From: Schoenoplectus triqueter
Taxonomy: Eukaryota; Streptophyta; Magnoliopsida; Poales; Cyperaceae
Length of the DNA stretch: 28,815 nucleotides
NCBI GenBank assembly: GCA_964058805.1
Contig: CAXKVV010001106.1
Span: 1 to 28,815, forward strand
Direction: 5' to 3'
Position 1 is the first letter of the stretch. Every line of letters begins with the position of its first letter. The notes under the pieces were generated by a model. The model was not told the DNA's origin. It searched no databases and saw only the letters and a list, made by a program, of their open reading frames with translations. The position numbers and the translations under genes are program-made. Positions 21,133-28,815 of the stretch are shown one piece after another.

Positions 21133-22228
21133 TGTCGTAGAATATTCATATTGAAGTGGTAATTAGATAATATTTTAATAGGCATAATTATGAGTAATTA
21201 TATTAATTTTCATGAAATTATGTATAGTTATGAGGCCAAATATATTGAAGAACTCAAACTACTTTTTTAAATAATAGTTTCTAATGCATCTAACTTATGT
21301 TTTGTGCAAATTTTGTGTCGTAGAATATTCATATCAAAGTTTTAATTGAAAAAATCTTACAATAGGCATATTTAGGAGTAATTATATAAATTTATACAAA
21401 ATATGTGTAGTTATGCGGCCAAATATTTTAAGAAATTCAAATAACTTAATGAAACAGCTGTTTTTGAAGCAAATTACTTGGGTGTTGTGCAAAATTAGCA
21501 TCGTAGAATGTTCAAATCGAAGTTTTAATTGGATAATCCTTTAAGAGTCATAACTAAGAGTAATTATATTAATTTTCATGAAATAATCTGTAGTTATGAG
21601 GCCAAAAAATTTTAAAAAATTCAAACAATATGTTTAAATAGCAGTTTCCAATGCATCTTACTTATGTTTTTGTGAAAATTAGTGTCATAGAATATTCATA
21701 TCGAAGTGTTAATTGAACAATCTTATAATAGACATGATTGGGAGTAATTATATTAATTTACATGAGATTATGTGTAGTCATGCGGCCAAATTTTTTGTAA
21801 AAACTCAAAGAATTTGTCCAAACAGCTGTTTCTAATGTAACTTATGTTTTATGTAAAATTAGTGTCTTAGGATATTCAAATCAAAGCGTTAATTGAACAA
21901 CCTTATAATACGTATAATTAGGAGTAGTTATATTAATTTGTACGAAATTATGCGTAGTTATGCGGCCAAAATTTTTGAAAAAGTCAAATAACTTGTTTAA
22001 ACAGCTGTTTTTAATGCATCTTACTTATGTTTTATGCAAAATTAGTGATGTAAAATATTCATATTGATGTTTTGATTGGACAATCTTATAATAGACATAC
22101 TTAGAAACAATTATATAAATTTGCAATAAATTATATACAGTTATGCGGCCAAAAAATTTTAAAAACTCAAACATTTTGTTTAAATACCTGTTTTTAATGC
22201 ATCTTATTTAAGTTTTGTGCAAAATTAG

Positions 22229-25200
22229 TGTCGTAGAATGTTCCTATCGAAGTGTTAATTGGATAAATATTCTAATAGACATAATTAAGAGTAATTATAT
22301 TAATTTTTGCTAAATTATGTGGAGTTATGAGGTAAAAAATATTGAAAATCTTAAACAACCTGGTTAAACAGCAATTTCTAATTAATCTGACTTTTGTTTT
22401 GTGAAAAATTAGTGTCGTAGAATATTCATATCGAAGTGTTAAGTGGACAATCTTATAATAGGCACAATTAAGGGTAATTTTATTAATTTGTACGAAATTC
22501 TGTTTAGTTATGCGACCAAAATGTTTCAAAAACTCAATCAACATATTTAAATAGCAGTTTTTAATGCATCTTACTTATGTTTTATGAAAAATTAGTGTCG
22601 TAGAATATTCATATTGATGTTTTAATTGTATAATCCAATAATAGGCATATTTAGGAGTAGTTATATCAATTTGCAAGGAATTGTGTGTTGTTATGCTGCC
22701 AAAAATTTGAAGAAACTGATATAACTTAATGAAACAGCTGTTTTTGAATCATATTACTTGGGTGTCGTGTAAAATTAGTATAGTAGAATGTTCAAATCGA
22801 TGTTTTAATTGGATAATCCTTTAAGAGGAATAATTAGGAGTAATTATATTAATTTTCATGAAATAATCTGTAGTTACGAGGCCAAAAAATTTTAAAAATT
22901 CAAGCAACATGTTTAAATAGCAGTTTCCAATGCATATTACTTATGTTTTTGTGAAAATTAGTGTCGTAGGATATTCATATCGAAGTGTTAATTGAACAAC
23001 CTTATAATAAATATAATTAGAAGTAATAATATTAATCGGTATCAAATTATGTGTAGTTATGCGGTCAAATTTTTTGAAAAACTCAAACAACTTGTTTAAA
23101 CAGCTGTTTTTAATGCATCATACTTATGTTTTGTCCAAAATTTAGTGTTGTAGAATATTCACATTGATGTTTTAATTGAATAATATTATAATATTCATGC
23201 TTTGAAGCAATTATATCAATTTGCAAGAAATTCTGTGTAGTTATGCGGCAAAAAAAAAAACTCAAACAACTTATTTAAACAGTTATTTTTAATGCATCTT
23301 ACTTATGTTTTGTGTAAAATTAGTATCGTAGAATGTTCGCATTGAAGTGTTAATTGGATAATCTCCTAATAGGAATAATTAGGAGTAATTATATTAATTT
23401 TTACGAAATTATGTGCAGTTATGAGGCAAAACATGTTGAAAATCTTAAAAAACCTGTTTAAACAGCAGTTTCTAATTAACCTGACTTTTGTTTTGTGAAT
23501 AGTAGTGTCGTAGAATATTCATAGAGAAGTGTTAATTGGACAATCTTATAATAGACACAATTAAGAGTAATTTTATTAATTTGTACCAAATTCCGTTTAG
23601 TTATTCGACCAAAAAGTTTGAAAAACTCAATCAACATATTTCAATAGCAGTTTTTAATGCATCATACTTATGTTTTGTACAAAGTTAGTGTCGTAGAACA
23701 TTCATATTGATGTTTTAATTGGAAAATCCTATAATAGACATATTTGGGAGTAATTATATTAATTTGCAAGAAATTGTGAGTTGTTATGCGGCCAAAAGTT
23801 TTGAGAAACTCAAACAACTTGTTTAAACCGTTGTTTTTAATGCATCTTACTTATGTTTTGTGTAAAATTAGTGTCGTACAATATTCATACTGATGTTCTG
23901 ATTAGACAATCTTATAATAGGCATACTTTGAAGCAATTATATCAATTTGCAAGAAATTGTATGTAGTTATGCAGCCAAATTGTTTTATAAAATCAAACAA
24001 CTTGTTTAAACAGCTATTTTTAAAAGCATCTTACTTCAGTTTTATGCAAAATTAGTGTCGTAGAATGTTCATATCAAAGTATTAATTGGATAATCTTCTA
24101 ATAGGCATAATTAAGAGTAATTATATTAATTTTCGCTAAATAATGTGTATTTATGTGCCAAACAATATTGACAATCTTAACTAATTTGTTTAACCAGCTG
24201 TTTTTAATTAATCTTACTTATATTTTGTGAAATATTAGGGTCATAGAATGTTCATATCGAAATGTTAATTAGATAATCTTCTAATATACATAATTAGGAG
24301 TAATTATATTAATTTTCACGAAATTATGTGCAGTTATGAGGCAAAAAATATTGAAAATCTTAAACAACCTATTTAAAACAACAATTTCTAATTAATCTGA
24401 CTATTGCTTTGTGAAAAATTAGTGTCGTAGAATATTTATATCGAAGTGTTAATTGTACAATCTTATAATAGGCACAATTAAGAGTAATTTATTAATTTTT
24501 ACAAAATTATGTGTAGTTATGCGGCCAACAAGTTTGAAAAACTCAACCAACAATTTAAATAGCCGTTTTTATTGCATCTTACATATGTTTTGTGCCAAAT
24601 TAGTGTCGTAGAATATTCATATTGATGTTTTAATTGAAAATTCTTATAATAGAAATATTTAGGAGTAATTATATTAATTTGGAAGAAATTATGTGTTGTT
24701 ATGCTTTGAAATGTTTTGAAAAACTCAAAAAACTTGCTTAGACAGCTGTTTTTAATGCACCTTACTTATACTTTAAGCAAAATCAGTATCGTAGTATATT
24801 CATTTTGTTGTTTTGATCGGACAATCTTATAATAAGTATATTTACAAGCAATTATATCAATTTGCAAGATTTTGTATGTAGTTATGAGGCCAAAATTTTT
24901 GAAAAACTCAAACTACTTGTTTAAACGGCTATTTTTAATGTATCCTACTTTAGTTTTGTGCAAAATTAATGTCGTAGAATGTTCATATCGAAGTGTTAAT
25001 CAAATAATCTTCTAATAGGAATAATTAGGAGTAATTATATTAATTTTCAAGAAATTATGTGTAGTTATGTGATAAAAAATATTGAAAATCTTAAAGAACG
25101 TGTTTAACCAGTTAATCTTACTTATGGTTTTTGAAAAATTAGCGTCGAGGAATATTCATATCAATGTGTTAATTGGACAATCTCATAATAGGAATAATTA

Positions 25201-27333
25201 GGAATAATTATTTTAATTTGCATAAATTTTGTGTAGTTATTCGGCCAATTTTTTTTTTAAAAAACTCAAAGAACTTGTTTAAACAGCTGTTTTTAATGCC
25301 TCTTACTTATTTTTTGTGCAAAATTAGTGTCGTAGAATATATCGTATCGAAGTGTTAATTGAATAATCCTTATAATAGGCACAATTAAGAGTAATTTAAT
25401 TAATTTATACGAAATTATGTGTAGTTATGCGGTCAACAAGTTTGAAAACCTCAACCAACGTATTTAAATAGCTATTTTTAATTAATCTTACAAATGTTTT
25501 CTGCAAAATTAGTGTCGTAGTATATTCATATTGATGTTTTAATTGGAAAATCTTATAATGGACATATTTAGGAGTAATTATATTAATTTTTAAGAAATTG
25601 TGTGTTGTTATGCTTCCAAAAATTATGAATAACTCAAACAACTTGTTTATGCAGCTGTTTTTAATGCATCTTACTTATATTTTACGCAAAATTAGCGTCG
25701 TAGAATATTCATATTGTTGTTTTGATTGGAAAATCTTATAATAGGTATAATTAGAAGCAATTATATCAATTTGTAAGATTTTGTATGTAGTTATGCGGCC
25801 AAAATTATGGAAAAACTCAAACTACTTGTTTAAACTGCTGTTTTAATGTGTCTTAGTTAAGTTTTGTGCAAAATTAGTGTCGTAGAACGTTCATATCGAA
25901 GTGTTAATCAGTTAATCTTCTGATAGGCATAATTAGGAGTAATTATATTAATTTTCATGAAATTATGTGTAGTTATGTGGCAAGAAAATTTGAAAATCTT
26001 AAAGAACTTGTTTAACCATCTGTTTTTAATTAATCTTACTTTTGTGAAAATTAGTATCGTAGAATATTCATATCGACGTATTAATTGGACAATCTTATAA
26101 TAGACATAATTAGGAGTAATTATATTAATTTGTATGAAATTTTGTGTGGTTATTCGGACAAAAGTTTTGTAAAACTCAAAGAACTTGTTTAAACAGCTGT
26201 TTTTAATGCCTCTTACTTATCTTTTTATGCAAAATTAGTGTCGTAGAATATTCATATTGAAGTGGTAATTAGATAATATTTTAATAGGCATAATTATGAG
26301 TAATTATATTAATTTTCATGAAATTATGTATAGTTATGAGGCCAAATATATTGAAGAACTCAAACTACTTTTTTAAATAATAGTTTCTAATGCATCTAAC
26401 TTATGTTTTGTGCAAATTTTGTGTCGTAGAATATTCATATCAAAGTTTTAATTGAAAAATCTTACAATAGGCATATTTAGGAGTAATTATATAAATTTAT
26501 ACAAAATATGTGTAGTTATGCGGCCAAATATTTTAAGAAATTCAAATAACTTAATGAAACAGCTGTTTTTGAAGCAAATTACTTGGGTGTTGTGCAAAAT
26601 TAGCATCGTAGAATGTTCAAATCGAAGTTTTAATTGGATAATCCTTTAAGAGTCATAACTAAGAGTAATTATATTAATTTTCATGAAATAATCTGTAGTT
26701 ATGAGGCCAAAAAATTTTAAAAAATTCAAACAATATGTTTAAATAGCAGTTTCCAATGCATCTTACTTATGTTTTTGTGAAAATTAGTGTCATAGAATAT
26801 TCATATCGAAGTGTTAATTGAACAATCTTATAATAGACATGATTGGGAGTAATTATATTAATTTACATGAGATTATGTGTAGTCATGCGGCCAAATTTTT
26901 TGTAAAAACTCAAAGAATTTGTCCAAACAGCTGTTTCTAATGTAACTTATGTTTTATGTAAAATTAGTGTCTTAGGATATTCAAATCAAAGCGTTAATTG
27001 AACAACCTTATAATACGTATAATTAGGAGTAGTTATATTAATTTGTACGAAATTATGCGTAGTTATGCGGCCAAAATTTTTGAAAAAGTCAAATAACTTG
27101 TTTAAACAGCTGTTTTTAATGCATCTTACTTATGTTTTATGCAAAATTAGTGATGTAAAATATTCATATTGATGTTTTGATTGGACAATCTTATAATAGA
27201 CATACTTAGAAACAATTATATAAATTTGCAATAAATTATATACAGTTATGCGGCCAAAAAATTTTAAAAACTCAAACATTTTGTTTAAATACCTGTTTTT
27301 AATGCATCTTATTTAAGTTTTGTGCAAAATTAG
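22229..27333. repeat. 28-monomer higher-order repeat, copy 2 (5105 bp)
   Basis: Same monomer order as copy 1, 7 bp longer overall through small indels, including presence of the GTTATGCAGCC block near 23965 that copy 1 lacks at about 18870. The same variant start recurs at 27334. Confidence 0.9.
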
Positions 27334-28815
27334 TGTCGTAGAATGTTCCTATCGAAGTGTTAATTGGATAAATATTCTAATAGACATAATTAAGAGTAAT
27401 TATATTAATTTTTGCTAAATTATGTGGAGTTATGAGGTAAAAAATATTGAAAATCTTAAACAACCTGGTTAAACAGCAATTTCTAATTAATCTGACTTTT
27501 GTTTTGTGAAAAATTAGTGTCGTAGAATATTCATATCGAAGTGTTAAGTGGACAATCTTATAATAGGCACAATTAAGGGTAATTTTATTAATTTGTACGA
27601 AATTCTGTTTAGTTATGCGACCAAAATGTTTCAAAAACTCAATCAACATATTTAAATAGCAGTTTTTAATGCATCTTACTTATGTTTTATGAAAAATTAG
27701 TGTCGTAGAATATTCATATTGATGTTTTAATTGTATAATCCAATAATAGGCATATTTAGGAGTAGTTATATCAATTTGCAAGGAATTGTGTGTTGTTATG
27801 CTGCCAAAAATTTGAAGAAACTGATATAACTTAATGAAACAGCTGTTTTTGAATCATATTACTTGGGTGTCGTGTAAAATTAGTATAGTAGAATGTTCAA
27901 ATCGATGTTTTAATTGGATAATCCTTTAAGAGGAATAATTAGGAGTAATTATATTAATTTTCATGAAATAATCTGTAGTTACGAGGCCAAAAAATTTTAA
28001 AAATTCAAGCAACATGTTTAAATAGCAGTTTCCAATGCATATTACTTATGTTTTTGTGAAAATTAGTGTCGTAGGATATTCATATCGAAGTGTTAATTGA
28101 ACAACCTTATAATAAATATAATTAGAAGTAATAATATTAATCGGTATCAAATTATGTGTAGTTATGCGGTCAAAATTTTTGAAAAACTCAAACAACTTGT
28201 TTAAACAGCTGTTTTTAATGCATCATACTTATGTTTTGTCCAAAATTTAGTGTTGTAGAATATTCACATTGATGTTTTAATTGAATAATATTATAATATT
28301 CATGCTTTGAAGCAATTATATCAATTTGCAAGAAATTCTGTGTAGTTATGCGGCAAAAAAAAAAACTCAAACAACTTATTTAAACAGTTATTTTTAATGC
28401 ATCTTACTTATGTTTTGTGTAAAATTAGTATCGTAGAATGTTCGCATTGAAGTGTTAATTGGATAATCTCCTAATAGGAATAATTAGGAGTAATTATATT
28501 AATTTTTACGAAATTATGTGCAGTTATGAGGCAAAACATGTTGAAAATCTTAAAAAACCTGTTTAAACAGCAGTTTCTAATTAACCTGACTTTTGTTTTG
28601 TGAATAGTAGTGTCGTAGAATATTCATAGAGAAGTGTTAATTGGACAATCTTATAATAGACACAATTAAGAGTAATTTTATTAATTTGTACCAAATTCCG
28701 TTTAGTTATTCGACCAAAAAGTTTGAAAAACTCAATCAACATATTTCAATAGCAGTTTTTAATGCATCATACTTATGTTTTGTACAAAGTTAGTGTCGTA
28801 GAACATTCATATTGA
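27334..28815. repeat. 28-monomer higher-order repeat, copy 3 (partial, cut by window end)
   Basis: About eight monomers, nearly identical to the start of copy 2 (22229-23710). A visible difference is in an A/T run near 28169 versus 23064. Copy 3 agrees with copy 2 where copy 1 is diverged (after the equivalent of 18000). Confidence 0.9.

Larger units (their letters stand above)
17131..22228. repeat. 28-monomer higher-order repeat, copy 1 (5098 bp)
   Basis: Twenty-eight landmark positions occur from 17131 to 22046 before the same variant sequence (AGAATGTTCCTATCGAAG) recurs at 22229. Monomer 10 lacks a few bases of the conserved GTTATGCGGCC block (near 18870), and monomers 6 and 16 are short (next landmark after 176 and 173 bp). 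The part from about 19200 to the end is almost identical to copy 2; about 18000-19200 is visibly more diverged. Confidence 0.9.
16297..28815. repeat. tandem satellite array, monomer about 183 bp
   Basis: Continuous head-to-tail repeats fill the last 12.5 kb. Using the 'TAGTGTCGTAGAAT' landmark, successive units start at 16400, 16582, 16765, 16948, 17131, 17315, 17498 and so on, mostly 182-184 bp apart (extremes 173 and 185). Conserved blocks in each unit, in order, are TTACTTATGTTTTGTG, AAAATTAGTGTCGTAGAAT, ATTCATATCGAAGTGTTAAT, GAGTAATTATATTAATTT, AGTTATGCGGCCAAA, AAACTCAAACAACTTG and TTTAAACAGCTGTTTTTAAT. Neighbouring units are diverged from each other, but units 28 apart are nearly identical. 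Roughly 69 units are visible and the array continues beyond the window. Length, homogeneity and HOR organisation fit a centromeric or pericentromeric satellite; nothing here proves centromere activity. Minus-strand open frames inside it are by-products of a period divisible by three. Confidence 0.95.

Noticed and set aside
16297..28815. CRISPR-like array or retrotransposon LTRs
   Set aside because: Repeats are contiguous with no spacers, the setting is a plant genome, and there are no LTR ends, primer-binding sites or polymerase domains.

Overview
This is nuclear DNA from a flowering plant. It is AT-rich, has split genes with GT-AG introns, carries a plant-specific WRKY transcription factor and several small non-autonomous DNA transposons, and ends in a long tandem satellite array. 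I cannot name the species from the sequence alone.

Layout. Positions 1-6351 hold no gene I can recognise: AT-rich intergenic DNA with one well-bounded Mutator-like MITE (2863-3414, 9-bp target duplication) and one decayed hAT-like MITE (about 3539-3852). Positions 6352-7357 (+) hold a complete three-exon group IIe WRKY gene of the WRKY65/69 type (251 aa). Positions 7358-11347 are intergenic and include a fold-back element at about 8116-8732. Positions 11448-14956 (-) hold a five-exon gene of the Mpv17/PMP22 membrane-protein family. Its exons and most splice sites are still readable, but there is an in-frame TGA inside a conserved block and an apparent frameshift in exon 1, so I call it a pseudogene. 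A 696-bp hAT MITE with a perfect 8-bp target duplication (15002-15697) sits about 45 bp upstream of its presumed start codon.

From about 16297 to the end of the window the DNA is a satellite with a monomer of about 183 bp. The array is organised into a higher-order repeat (HOR) of 28 monomers (5098 and 5105 bp in the two complete copies, then a third partial copy running off the window). The edge next to the gene is more diverged and lacks exactly two monomers relative to the HOR. Within the 28-mer there is an older nested 5-monomer duplication. One stretch of the first copy (about 18000-19200) is clearly more diverged than its flanks, which suggests patchy homogenisation.

The window therefore looks like the border between a sparse gene-containing arm and a pericentromeric or centromeric satellite array, with the gene closest to the array decaying and hit by a transposon. 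The WRKY gene and the Mpv17-like locus show no sign of functional linkage.
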